In this document: positions 1 to 7,868 of the stretch, piece after piece
Position numbering within the stretch: position 1 is the first letter of the stretch
Layout: every line of letters begins with the position of its first letter
Assembly (NCBI RefSeq): GCF_016598575.1
Contig: NZ_CP066801.1
Coordinates: forward strand, 2,790,001 to 2,854,000
Source of the DNA: Streptomyces sp. HSG2
GTDB lineage: Bacteria; Actinomycetota; Actinomycetes; Streptomycetales; Streptomycetaceae
Length of the DNA stretch: 64,000 nt
Direction: 5' to 3'
Notes under the pieces: model-generated
Database searches by the model: none
What the model saw: the letters and a program-made list of their open reading frames with translations, nothing else
What the model was told of the DNA's origin: nothing
Program-made: the position numbers and the translations under genes

Positions 1-570
1 CCCGTTGGCGACGTGCTTCAGGAGGGTGCCGAAGCGGTCGACCAGCGCTTCCTGGTCCTCGGAGTCGCGCAGGCCCACCCCGGGGCCCTCGATCTCGAGG
101 GCGGCGGTCACCGTCTTCCGGTCCGCGTGGAGCAACACGGCGATCTCGTCAGGACCGAACGGCGCCGAGAGCCAGGTGATCCGACCGATGCCGGGGGGAG
201 GCCCCACCTCGACCTCCCGCCCGTCCAGCCGGGTCCCGGCCTCGGCCGCGCCGGAACGGTAGGTCGCCCCCCGACGCAGGGTCCGGCGGTAGCCGCGGTT
301 GATCTCGAACCACCGGTAGAACGTCCGTTGCCGGTAGGGCATGTAGACGGCGGCGAGCGCGAGCAGCGGGAAGCCGGTCAGCAGCACGATGCGCAGGGTC
401 AGATGGGGCACCAGGAGCCCGCACATCATGCCGAGGAAAGCCCCCACGACGATCAGCGCGATCTCGCCGGTCTCGCGATTGCGCCCGATCACCGCGTTCG
501 GCCGGGCCCGACCGATCAGATACGAACGGCGGGGCGTGACCGGATGGGACAGGTGAGACTCGGTCGTCAA
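1..570 (-). CDS. Membrane protein of a conjugation-like secretion cluster (3' end outside window)
   Basis: About 190 residues are visible before the gene runs off the left edge. It starts at TTG (570), with AGGAGG about nine bases upstream, and that start overlaps the stop of the upstream gene (TTGA, 567-570), so the two are probably translationally coupled. Two hydrophobic segments lie at about residues 37-56 and 60-78, followed by a soluble part. This layout resembles PrgI/SCO6880-type proteins that sit beside VirB4-like ATPases in Gram-positive type IV secretion systems; the next gene, outside the window, would test this. Family assignment is inference; reading frame and coupling are seen directly. 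Confidence 0.6.
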   Translation of the reverse strand, partial: MTTESHLSHPVTPRRSYLIGRARPNAVIGRNRETGEIALIVVGAFLGMMCGLLVPHLTLRIVLLTGFPLLALAAVYMPYRQRTFYRWFEINRGYRRTLRRGATYRSGAAEAGTRLDGREVEVGPPPGIGRITWLSAPFGPDEIAVLLHADRKTVTAALEIEGPGVGLRDSEDQEALVDRFGTLLKHVANG

Positions 571-1907
571 CGCCCCTCACCTCCTGAGCTTCGGGTGTCG
601 CTGTTGCGGGAACCGGCGTGCGGCGTGTTCACCGGACTGCCCGACCGGGGCGCGGGCGCGGGCGGCGCCACCACGGTGCCCCCGCCGCTCGACCCTCGAT
701 CGCCGTGCGCGGCGACGCCACCGGAGGCCGGGTTGGCGGGGCGCGGCGACCCGCCGCCGGACCCGCTGTCCGCGCCCTGCTGGCCTCGGGAGCTGTGCGC
801 CTTGATCCCCTGGGCCACCAGGGTGGCCGGGGAACTCATCACCGCGGCGGCCTTGCCCTCGGCACCCTGCATGAGCCGGTTGTTCCGGGAATTGGCGATC
901 TCGTCGCCGAACCCGGGGACGAAGCGGTAGATCATCGCCGAGGCGAAGATGGCGAGCAGGATGATGGCCAGGCCCGAGACCACCGCCGAGAAGGCGTCCG
1001 GCCCGTCGTCGGCGGACAGCGCGCCGGCCAGTCCGAGGACGATGACGATGACGGGCTTGACCAGGATGACGGCGATCATGATGCCCGCCCAGCGTCGGAC
1101 GTGCCCCCACAGGTTCTTGTCGACCAGTCCCGCGTAGACCACCGTTCCCAGCAGTGCCCCGACGTAGAGCAGCGCGGCCCGGATCACCAGCTCCAGCCAG
1201 AGGACCCCGGCGGCGAGGATCGACACCAGCGAGACGACGATCAGCATGATCGGGCCGCCGCCGATGCTCTCGCCCTTCTCCAGGGCCGACGAGAACGTAC
1301 CGAAGAAGGCGTCCGTTTGGTCCCCGGTCGCCTGGGCGAGCACGTCGGTGACACCGTCCGTCGCCGACACCACCGTGTACAGGATCAGCGGGGTGAAGGC
1401 GGACGCCAGCACGGTGAGCCAGAGGAACCCGACCGCCTCCGACAACGCGGTCGTCAACGGCACCCCCCGAACCGCCCGCTTGGCGACGGCCAGGAGCCAC
1501 AGAAGCAGCGTCAGGATCGTCGAGGCGGCGAAGACGACGGCGTACTGCTGGAGGAAGGTGGGGTTGGTGTAGTCGACCTCGGCCGTCTCGCTTACGGCGG
1601 TGCTCAGCTTGTCGATCGTCCAGGCGGCGGCCTCGGCGCAGCCCTTGGCCAGGGCGGAGAGCGGATCGATCGCGGAGGCCGGCCCGTCCAGCGTCCCGCC
1701 CCCGCCTCCACCGGTGCCGCCGCCCCGCTCGCAGAACTCCTTGGCGGGGCCGCGAATCAGATCACAGGGGTTGTCACTTGACGACGGTGTTGGACTGGGG
1801 TCGGGCGTGGGTTCCGCGGTGGCCTGTGGGGCCAGGGACACGACCGTTGTCTGTACGGCGGCCAGAGCCACCGCGCCTTTGAGAGCTCGGCTTCGGCTAG
1901 CGCGCAT
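567..1907 (-). CDS. Polytopic VirB6/TrbL-like membrane protein
   Basis: 446 residues. An N-terminal signal-like segment (to about residue 31) is followed by a Pro/Ser- and Gly-rich linker with three cysteines, then about six hydrophobic helices between residues 125 and 330. The C-terminal tail of about 110 residues is Gly/Ser/Pro-rich and looks disordered. Secretion-channel proteins of the VirB6/TrbL type share this plan. The start overlaps the preceding gene by 11 bp and the stop overlaps the next start by 4 bp, so it is in the middle of an operon. I suspect this is part of the S. coelicolor cmdABCDEF-type locus (membrane proteins affecting differentiation), from memory only. Confidence 0.7.
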   Translation of the reverse strand: MRASRSRALKGAVALAAVQTTVVSLAPQATAEPTPDPSPTPSSSDNPCDLIRGPAKEFCERGGGTGGGGGGTLDGPASAIDPLSALAKGCAEAAAWTIDKLSTAVSETAEVDYTNPTFLQQYAVVFAASTILTLLLWLLAVAKRAVRGVPLTTALSEAVGFLWLTVLASAFTPLILYTVVSATDGVTDVLAQATGDQTDAFFGTFSSALEKGESIGGGPIMLIVVSLVSILAAGVLWLELVIRAALLYVGALLGTVVYAGLVDKNLWGHVRRWAGIMIAVILVKPVIVIVLGLAGALSADDGPDAFSAVVSGLAIILLAIFASAMIYRFVPGFGDEIANSRNNRLMQGAEGKAAAVMSSPATLVAQGIKAHSSRGQQGADSGSGGGSPRPANPASGGVAAHGDRGSSGGGTVVAPPAPAPRSGSPVNTPHAGSRNSDTRSSGGEGR

Positions 1908-2688
1908 AGGTGAAGCCTCCGTACTCCTCGACGGCCTTGGTCATGTCGTCGGCTGTCGAGGCTCGCTGATCGCGCCTGACCGGCACTGGGCCGTCCGTCT
2001 GCTCGAAGTCCGTAATCCTCCAGTCCTCGTCGGCCCAGGTGAGCTGGTACGTCGTGGTGTACCAGCTCTCGGTGACCGGGGTGACGGCCTTGTCCCCGGA
2101 GAGGCCGAAGAGCGAGGTGTACCAGAGTTCGACGGTTGCTTGATCCCTCGTGAACTCGGTGACCTTGGTTCCCACCGGAATGACACGGGACACGAAGGTC
2201 TGACCCGACGGTGCGGTTCCGTCCTCGGAGAGCCCGATCCTGGTGAGGAACTCCTTGCTCGCGTAAGCCTTGTCCAAGGCCTCACGTCGTGCGGTTGACA
2301 CCTCCGGGGCGTATACGGCGCCGACGATGGCATGTCGCTTCGACTCGTCGAACATGTCGGCCGATCCCAAAGCCACCGCGTAGTTCGCCGCCGCGCTCTG
2401 CGCGCCCTGCTCGTCGCGGGCGAAGCCGGTCGCGACCGGGAGGGCTCCGCTGGGCGCGGTGGGTGCCGCCTCGGGCTTGTCCGTGGCCACCGACGGCTCT
2501 GTCGGGCCGTCTCCCCCACGGTTGGCGAAGGCGATGGCGGCGATCAACAACACGACGACACCGACCACCGTCACTGTGCCCCGCGACGACCGCCCCGTTC
2601 TGCGCACGCCCGGATCGGGTAGCCGGGTCCGGGTCTGGCCGGTCCCGCCGTACCCGTGTGAGGCCCCTTGCTCGTCTCCGAGACTCAT
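1897..2688 (-). CDS. Single-pass membrane protein with TcpC/NTF2-like extracellular domain
   Basis: 263 residues if started at ATG 2688, which has a purine-rich GAGGGGG upstream; a longer in-frame version to 2811 has an unlikely Arg-rich leader. A cytoplasmic stretch of about 35 residues precedes one transmembrane helix (a Val/Ile/Ala run near residues 38-56), then a Pro/Ala linker and a soluble domain of about 170 residues rich in Tyr/Trp/Thr near its end. The fold guess is NTF2-like, as in TcpC/VirB8 proteins of conjugation channels. It overlaps the downstream polytopic gene by 11 bp. Function by homology is an inference from architecture and neighbours. Confidence 0.6.
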   Translation of the reverse strand: MSLGDEQGASHGYGGTGQTRTRLPDPGVRRTGRSSRGTVTVVGVVVLLIAAIAFANRGGDGPTEPSVATDKPEAAPTAPSGALPVATGFARDEQGAQSAAANYAVALGSADMFDESKRHAIVGAVYAPEVSTARREALDKAYASKEFLTRIGLSEDGTAPSGQTFVSRVIPVGTKVTEFTRDQATVELWYTSLFGLSGDKAVTPVTESWYTTTYQLTWADEDWRITDFEQTDGPVPVRRDQRASTADDMTKAVEEYGGFTYAR

Positions 2689-2884
2689 GCCGTGTAAGCC
2701 CCCTCGCCGTCGTTCGGAAACTGCTCGAAGCCGCTGCCGTGGTAGTACGACGGTAGCCGTGCTGGTTCCCGCGTGGACGCGGTGTGGTGACTCGACATCA
2801 GGGGGACACAACCTCAGCGGGGGGCACTGTGTGCGGGTGGGGGAGGAGTGAGCGGGGGAGGGCTGCCCGGACCGCCGGGCGGCG

Positions 2885-3193
2885 CTAGACCGCCATGCCG
2901 TAGACGATGGTGAACAGCGTTCCGAGGGAGCCGATGATGAACACGCCCGTGAGACCGGCGATGATCAGTCCCTTGCCCTGTTCGGCGCTGAAGGTGTCGC
3001 GCAGGGCGGTGGCGCCGATCCGCTGCTTCGCGGCGCCCCAGATGGCGATGCCGAGACAGATCAGGATCGCCACGGCCATCACGACCTCGATCATGACCTT
3101 GGCCTCGTTGCCCAGTGTGCCGAAGGGGCCCCAATCCGGAGCGATCCCGCCGATAATGGTGTTGATGTCGCCTTCGTCGGCCGCAAAGAACAT
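2885..3193 (-). CDS. Small two-helix membrane protein, VirB2-pilin-like
   Basis: 102 residues from ATG 3193; the reading frame stays open to 3331 but the upstream part has no ribosome binding site and no conserved look. Two strongly hydrophobic helices (about residues 33-52 and 76-98) are separated by a short charged loop containing Lys-Gln-Arg and Lys-Gly-Lys. Size and topology are like VirB2/pilin-type subunits or small membrane partners in type IV secretion clusters. It is the first gene of the leftward operon, with 196 bp to the next start. Start choice is uncertain. Confidence 0.6.
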   Translation of the reverse strand: MFFAADEGDINTIIGGIAPDWGPFGTLGNEAKVMIEVVMAVAILICLGIAIWGAAKQRIGATALRDTFSAEQGKGLIIAGLTGVFIIGSLGTLFTIVYGMAV

Positions 3194-3502
3194 GTAAGTC
3201 ACCGCCCCAGTCGGGTAGTTCCACGCCCTCTGCCCGGTGCAGAGGTCACGCTCCATTCTCGCCGACGCCGGCGCGGTCGGATGTCGACTTGACGCCATTG
3301 CCGGGCGGGTTTCTCGGAGAAGTTCACCCACCGGCTCCCGTCTGGGCCGTTCGGGGCGGCGGGGGGCGGTGGGTGAAGAGTCGTATGGTCACTCTGTGTA
3401 CCACAGGTGATTACCACGAGCAATGATGTCGCCGGCTGGTCGTCACACAGCCGGCTCGTCCGTGGGCCGCAGGGCTCCGGCCATCTCGGGCGGGGGTTCT
3501 CC
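3194..3502. other. Intergenic region upstream of the secretion-like operon
   Basis: About 310 bp with no credible gene. It separates the leftward membrane-protein operon from the leftward cytidine deaminase gene, so it should hold the operon promoter. The one notable structure is the interrupted palindrome at 3389-3410. Confidence 0.6.
3389..3410. promoter_or_regulatory. Candidate operator palindrome
   Basis: TCAC-T-CTGTG, spacer TAC, then CACAG-GTGA: nine paired positions per arm with one unpaired T in the left arm. It sits about 200 bp upstream of the first gene of the secretion-like operon. The spacing and GTG/CAC ends look like a repressor site; the cognate protein is unknown. Confidence 0.35.
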
Positions 3503-3937
3503 TCAGGCGTCCGGGGCGGCGGCCACCTGGCTGTCGAGCTGATGGTCGGCCCAGACGTACCCGACCGGCAGCAGGTCCGCCACGGGCACGCTCCGCAGGC
3601 CGCCGTCCGTCTCGACGATGACCTTCAGGGTCGGGAAGTAGTCCACAAGGACTTGGCGGCAGCGACCGCACGGGGGGACCACGCCACGTCGACGGTCCCC
3701 GGAGGCGACGATCACGTCGAGTTCGTAGGCGCCTTGGGCCGCCGCGGCGCCGATCAGGACCAGTTCCGCGCAGGGGCCGCCGGTGAAGTGGTAGGCGTTC
3801 AGGGCGGTGATGATCCTGCCGTCCCGCGCGCGGGCGGCAGCAGCCATCGTGTGGTTCTCTCCATGACATCGGGTGGCCGCGAGGTGTGACGCTGTGCGGA
3901 CGAGTTCGTGGTCTACGGGGTCGGTTGACGGAGGCAT
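3503..3937 (-). CDS. Cytidine deaminase-like protein
   Basis: 144 residues from ATG 3937. Zinc-site motifs of the cytidine deaminase fold are visible: Cys-Ala-Glu after Gly-Gly-Pro (catalytic Glu and first Cys ligand) and Pro-Pro-Cys-Gly-Arg-Cys-Arg-Gln (two further Cys ligands). The expected reaction is hydrolytic deamination of cytidine or a related base, with nucleoside salvage or blasticidin-type detoxification both possible. The start lies 25 bp inside the end of the upstream DUF397 gene, so it is probably cotranscribed with that regulator cassette. The second cassette (7869-11123) lacks this gene. Confidence 0.75.
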   Translation of the reverse strand: MPPSTDPVDHELVRTASHLAATRCHGENHTMAAAARARDGRIITALNAYHFTGGPCAELVLIGAAAAQGAYELDVIVASGDRRRGVVPPCGRCRQVLVDYFPTLKVIVETDGGLRSVPVADLLPVGYVWADHQLDSQVAAAPDA

Positions 3938-4359
3938 CGCGGGTCTCGTGAAGGTGTGGGTGTGGGGCTGGACCCGGGGTCGGTGGTCGAGCCGCTCTGT
4001 GATGGGCGACGGGCGAGGAGGTGGTCGAATTCGCCGGCGCGCGCTCCCAGGGCGAAGGCGTGCCATTTCCGGGGGGTGGTGGTGATGGTGGTGGGTGTGG
4101 GGGCGTGGGGGTGGTGGATGCGCAGGGCGGCGTCGTGGTCGTGCGCGGGGGCGATGGTGACGCTGGTGGGGGTGGTGTGCGACTTCAGGGCGGCTATGAG
4201 GTTCTCGAAGGCGGCGGGGGTGAGGGTGAGTATCGCGCCGCTGGGGTCGCTGCTCTCGGTGAGTCGGACGTGGTGATCGGGGGACGCGGCGACGTGGAGG
4301 CAGGAATCTCCCTGAGCGCAGTAGGAGGACTTCTGCCAGCGGGTTCGTATCGTGTCCAT
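3913..4359 (-). CDS. DUF397 protein, cassette 1, with tandem DUF397-like halves
   Basis: 148 residues. The first 58 form a standard DUF397 unit beginning with the W-x-K-S-S-Y-C motif and ending at Thr-Pro-x-x-Phe. A His/Pro/Thr-rich link follows, then a second DUF397-like ending, Trp-x-x-Phe-(5)-Ala-Gly-Glu-Phe-Asp, so the gene looks like one and a half units in tandem. The tail after that differs from the copy at 7869. It starts three bases after the stop of the XRE gene. DUF397 proteins partner with Scr1/WhiJ-type regulators; biochemical role is not settled. Confidence 0.8.
   Translation of the reverse strand: MDTIRTRWQKSSYCAQGDSCLHVAASPDHHVRLTESSDPSGAILTLTPAAFENLIAALKSHTTPTSVTIAPAHDHDAALRIHHPHAPTPTTITTTPRKWHAFALGARAGEFDHLLARRPSQSGSTTDPGSSPTPTPSRDPRCLRQPTP
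4013..4305. repeat. Direct repeat copy A of the DUF397 gene body (293 bp)
   Basis: As far as I can read, this segment is identical base for base to 7957-8249, and the identity starts and stops sharply inside both DUF397 genes. Flanking codons on each side differ. Confidence 0.85.
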
Positions 4360-4362
4360 GTG

Positions 4363-5208
4363 TCACACTTCCTGTGCGATCTTGTGGATGAGGTCCCGGG
4401 ACGTGGTGGCTGGAAGTGCGTTCGACTCCAGGCGATCGAGGAGAGCGTCGTACTTGTGGAGTTGTGCCGGGGCGTCGAGAAACACCGGACCGTGGGACTG
4501 GTCGAGATGCACGGTGTCGAGTTGAGGCACCGGGCCGCTGGAGTAGTAGAAGGGCTGGCCGGATCCGGGCAGTGAGCCTGCGTCGAATGTGAGTACACGC
4601 ACGGCGATGTGATCTTGTTCGCTCATCTCGACCAAATGTCTGAGCTGGTCGCGGATGACGCTCGGGCTGCCGAGACGCGTGTGGAGCGCCGCCTCGTGGA
4701 TGACGACTCTGTGAGGCGTGGGGGAGTCTCCGAAGAGCACTGCCTGACGCTTGACCCGAAACGAGACCCTGTGCTCGATCTCGTGAGGCGGCATTCGGGG
4801 CACGTCCTGCCGGAAGACCTCGCGGCCGTACTCGGCCGTCTGCAGGAGGCCCGGAATGTGCAGGGTCACCACGGCTCGCAGCCCGGTCGCGTGGTGCTCG
4901 ACCTCGGCCAAGTCCAACAAGCAGGTCGGCAGTGTGCCTCGGTACTCCTCCCACCATCCCCGCGTCCGTTCGGTGGCCATGGCGCCCAATGCCTCGACCA
5001 GTGTCCGGTCCTCGCAGCCGTAGTGGTCCGCGAGGGCGCGGATGCGTTCGGGGCTCACTCCTGCGCGCCCCGCCTCCAGATTGCTGACCTGGTTCTGTCG
5101 CACGCCGAGGAGGCGACTGACCTGTGTGGAGGTCAGTCCTGCTGCCTCGCGCAGCTTGCGCAGCTCGGTACCCAGACGGATGTGGCGACCCGTCGGGCTG
5201 CTTCTCAC
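4363..5208 (-). CDS. XRE-family regulator with DUF5753 (Scr1-type), cassette 1
   Basis: 281 residues. An N-terminal helix-turn-helix (about residues 12-65, with Leu-Thr-Ser-Thr-Gln-Val-Ser and Gln-Val-Ser-Asn-Leu-Glu) is followed by a DUF5753 ligand/partner domain, including the typical Trp-Trp-Glu-Glu-Tyr near residue 85 and the His-Leu-Asp-Gln-Ser stretch near 238. Such proteins act as repressors or activators together with the adjacent DUF397 protein, as at whiJ. It is first of a leftward XRE-DUF397-deaminase operon and divergent from the ATPase gene beginning at 5390. It is only moderately similar to the second copy at 8307-9158. Confidence 0.88.
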   Translation of the reverse strand: MRSSPTGRHIRLGTELRKLREAAGLTSTQVSRLLGVRQNQVSNLEAGRAGVSPERIRALADHYGCEDRTLVEALGAMATERTRGWWEEYRGTLPTCLLDLAEVEHHATGLRAVVTLHIPGLLQTAEYGREVFRQDVPRMPPHEIEHRVSFRVKRQAVLFGDSPTPHRVVIHEAALHTRLGSPSVIRDQLRHLVEMSEQDHIAVRVLTFDAGSLPGSGQPFYYSSGPVPQLDTVHLDQSHGPVFLDAPAQLHKYDALLDRLESNALPATTSRDLIHKIAQEV

Positions 5209-5292
5209 GCGCCCTCTCCTTTCCCTTCACCCACAAGGGAGACATCTAAGTTCTTATCTGGCGCCGGGGAAGAAGTGTCTCTATGTTGCAGG

Positions 5293-5496
5293 TGGCGCTC
5301 CACTGCCCAGAAGCGCACCGGTCGACGGATCGGCAGGCCACTGGGTGTTCCCGCAGGTTTCCAACTGTGCGTAGTCGACGGAGACTTCCATGACCACCGT
5401 AGACCCGTCCTGGGAATACGCCCTCCATCTTCCTCGTGATCCGCGCTCGCCGGGGATCGGTCGCGTGATGCTTCGCGCGGCTTTGGCGGCGCGGGG
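5293..5496. repeat. Direct repeat copy A of the ATPase gene start (interrupted by IS)
   Basis: Matches 10565-10768 with two visible mismatches near the start of the coding region. The same repeat resumes after the insertion element, 7380-7704, with one further visible mismatch. Confidence 0.85.
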
Positions 5497-7373
5497 GACT
5501 CTGTTGCGCATTTTGGCTGGTGCTACGCGGCGAGTTGGTAGACGAGGCGGGACAGGCGGCTTGTCCAGGATCGTCTGGTGCGGTGGGGCTGGCGGCTGGC
5601 CCAGTGGGCGTCGAGCCGGATGATGTTGATCGCGGTGGCGGAGAAGGCGTGTTGGAGGGTGACCTTGGGCAGGCCGCGGTAGCGGGCCCGGCGCATCCCG
5701 GTGACGTCGAGGGCCTGGTTGATGGTGCCCTCGACACCTGCACGCAGGGCGTACTTGGCCTGCCAGGTGTCGCTCTTCTGCTCGGCGCGGGCGGCGGTGA
5801 CGTGCTCGTGGACCTCGCGGGGCCGCAGGGTGAGCATGCGATTGCCGCGGACGGCAGCGGTGCACCGCTCGCGGGAGGGGCAGGGGCGGCAGTCACCGCC
5901 GGCGAAGGCGATCACGATGGCGTCGCGGCCGTGCTGTTGCACGGGATACCAGCCGGTGCTGGTGCTGCCCTCGGGGCAGGTCACCTGGCGGGTGTTCCAG
6001 TCGATCCGGAACGCGGCCTTGTCGAAGCCCTCGGCCTCCCGTGCCTGGCGGGAGTGGTCGCCGAGGAGCGGGGTGATCATGGTGATGCCGTCGCGGGCCG
6101 CGTCGGTGACGAGGTCGGCGGAGGGGTAGCCGGAGTCGAGGTAGTGCTCGCCCGGCTTGACCTGGCGTTCGGCCAGGCGGTGCTGGATGGCGGCGGTGGC
6201 AGTCACGTCCGGCGCGGTCGAGGCGGTGGTGGCCACGTCCGTGATCAGGTGCGGGGCGCCGGCCGCGGCGGGAGCGGTGCCGTCAGTGCCGCCCGCACCG
6301 TCAGTGCCGTTGTCGTTGTCGCAGGTCTCGGTGAGGTGGACCTTGTAGCCGCACCAGAACAGCTCGTCTCCCTTCGCCGACCAGCGGGCATCCGCGTCGT
6401 AGGGCGAGGCGAGCCGCAGTTGTCCGGGCGGGACGCCGTCACTGTCGGCCTCCCGCTTCCTGACCACCTCCCGTCCCCGGGCGTTGCAGGTGACGTGGTA
6501 GGTCTGCACGAAGATCCGCCGCAGCAACTCCACCGGCTCCACTTCGCGCAGCCAAGCGGGGGCATCCGGCTCGCGCACGGCGCGCAGCAGCACGAGCGCG
6601 TCCTGCCCGTAGACCTCGGCGAGCCGGTCCCGCCTGGTCTTCGACGACGGCAGCCGCCAGGAATCCACGCGGGCCGCATACCGCAGCTCCCACTCGGCGA
6701 CCCGCTCAGCCCCGAACCGGCCCGCCAGCCAGGACGGCGCCGCACCGGCCAGCGCCTCCAGCACCGCGCGCACGCTCTCCCCGGCCAGCTCCAGACGGTT
6801 CAGGTCCCGCACCGCACTGATCACGTGCGTGGAGTCCGTGCGCTGTTTCCCGCCCGCGCCGACCAGGCCCTTGCCGCGGCAGTGCTCCAGCAGCCGGTCG
6901 AAGACCAAGCGCTCCATGCCGTGCTCGACCAGCCGAGCCCGGAACCTCGCCAGCACCGTGAAGTCGAAACCGGTGTCGGTCAACTCCAGTCCCAGCGCGT
7001 ACTTCCACGACAGGCGCTCACGCACCGCCTCCGCGGCCTGCCGGTCGGTCAGGTTCTCCGCGAACTGCAACACCGTGACCAGCGCCAGCATCCCCGGCGA
7101 CAATCCCGCCGGCCCGCGCGCACCGAACGCCTCCGCGAACGGCTCGTCCGCGAACACCCCCGCCAACTCCTCCCGAACCCGCATCGCCAGCGAGCCGTCC
7201 GGGAACACCACCGCGGCCACCGCCGCCGTCAACTCCGGAACCTCTGGTAACCCCTGCGGCCGCATCGACACCGAGCACCGTCCTCCCCGGGCCCCGCAAC
7301 AACCCGGCAGGACCCAACGGAACGATCATCCCCGACCCGACGAGGACCCCGCAGCAAAATGCGCAACAGAGTC
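5497..7373. mobile_element. IS1182-family insertion sequence (1877 bp)
   Basis: The ends are perfect 19-bp inverted repeats starting GACTCTGTTGCG. The element is flanked by the 6-bp direct repeat GCGGGG at 5491-5496 and 7374-7379. Comparison with the uninterrupted copy at 10741-10790 fixes the borders to the base. It carries one long transposase gene on the minus strand and nothing else. Confidence 0.93.
5523..7271 (-). CDS. IS1182-family transposase
   Basis: 582 residues, uninterrupted. Features of the IS1182 group are visible: an N-terminal domain with a D-R-Q-A-A-E-A-V-R motif, Thr-Asp-Ser-Thr-His around residue 145 (first catalytic Asp), Asp-Ser-Gly-Tyr near 373 (second Asp), a Cys-Pro-x(13)-Cys-x-x-x-x motif region near 445-470, and Glu-Gly-Thr-Ile-Asn (catalytic Glu) near 520. 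Family members cut and paste the element through DDE chemistry. The reading frame appears intact, so the element may still be active. Confidence 0.93.
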   Translation of the reverse strand: MSMRPQGLPEVPELTAAVAAVVFPDGSLAMRVREELAGVFADEPFAEAFGARGPAGLSPGMLALVTVLQFAENLTDRQAAEAVRERLSWKYALGLELTDTGFDFTVLARFRARLVEHGMERLVFDRLLEHCRGKGLVGAGGKQRTDSTHVISAVRDLNRLELAGESVRAVLEALAGAAPSWLAGRFGAERVAEWELRYAARVDSWRLPSSKTRRDRLAEVYGQDALVLLRAVREPDAPAWLREVEPVELLRRIFVQTYHVTCNARGREVVRKREADSDGVPPGQLRLASPYDADARWSAKGDELFWCGYKVHLTETCDNDNGTDGAGGTDGTAPAAAGAPHLITDVATTASTAPDVTATAAIQHRLAERQVKPGEHYLDSGYPSADLVTDAARDGITMITPLLGDHSRQAREAEGFDKAAFRIDWNTRQVTCPEGSTSTGWYPVQQHGRDAIVIAFAGGDCRPCPSRERCTAAVRGNRMLTLRPREVHEHVTAARAEQKSDTWQAKYALRAGVEGTINQALDVTGMRRARYRGLPKVTLQHAFSATAINIIRLDAHWASRQPHRTRRSWTSRLSRLVYQLAA

Positions 7374-7868
7374 GCGGGGTCGGGATGCCGTGGCGTCGAC
7401 GGCGGAGGTGGTGGCGGCGGAGTTGTTGGCCAACGCGCAGTGTCACACGTCGGGTCCCTATGCCCTGAGTGTCTCTTCGTGTCTGCCGGGTCGGGTGCGT
7501 GTCGGGGTCTGGGACACGGACCCCCGGGTTCCGGTCGGGTTCCGTCGTGGGGGTCGGGTCGAGTGGGTGTCCGGGGAGGCGGAGGGTGGACGGGGTCTGG
7601 CGCTGGTTCGTGCCTGTGCGGACGACATCGGGGGCCGGGTGCTGGAGGGGTCGGGGGGCGAGTCCTCGCGGGGCGGCAAGCTGCTGTGGGCGGAGTGCCG
7701 TTCCACCCTCCGGGGGCACGGGGAGCCCTCGCCTGGGTGAGGTGGTCCGTGCGGCCGGGTGGCCCGAGGGCGGGGTGGATCCGGGTCGCCGCGTCCGGTG
7801 CCCGCGAGCCGCCGGATCGAACGGCGGCGGCCGGAGAGCGAACGGGCGGGTGGCCGAGGCCGATGTGG

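Larger units (their letters stand above)
5390..7740 (+). pseudogene. RsbW-like ATP-binding protein, cassette 1, split by IS1182-type element
   Basis: The first 36 codons (5390 to about 5496) and the remaining roughly 120 codons (from 7374 to the TGA at 7738-7740) would form one histidine-kinase-like ATPase protein if the 1877-bp element and its 6-bp duplication were removed. The intact sister gene at 10662-11123 shows the original reading frame. In the split copy the N-box and the G-boxes are separated from the start codon, so it should be inactive. The C-terminal ten or so residues differ from the sister copy. Confidence 0.9.

Noticed and set aside
3194..3331. N-terminal extension of the small two-helix membrane protein
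   Set aside because: The frame is open but there is no ribosome site and the extension is Arg/Pro/Ala-rich without sense; the ATG at 3193 fits better.
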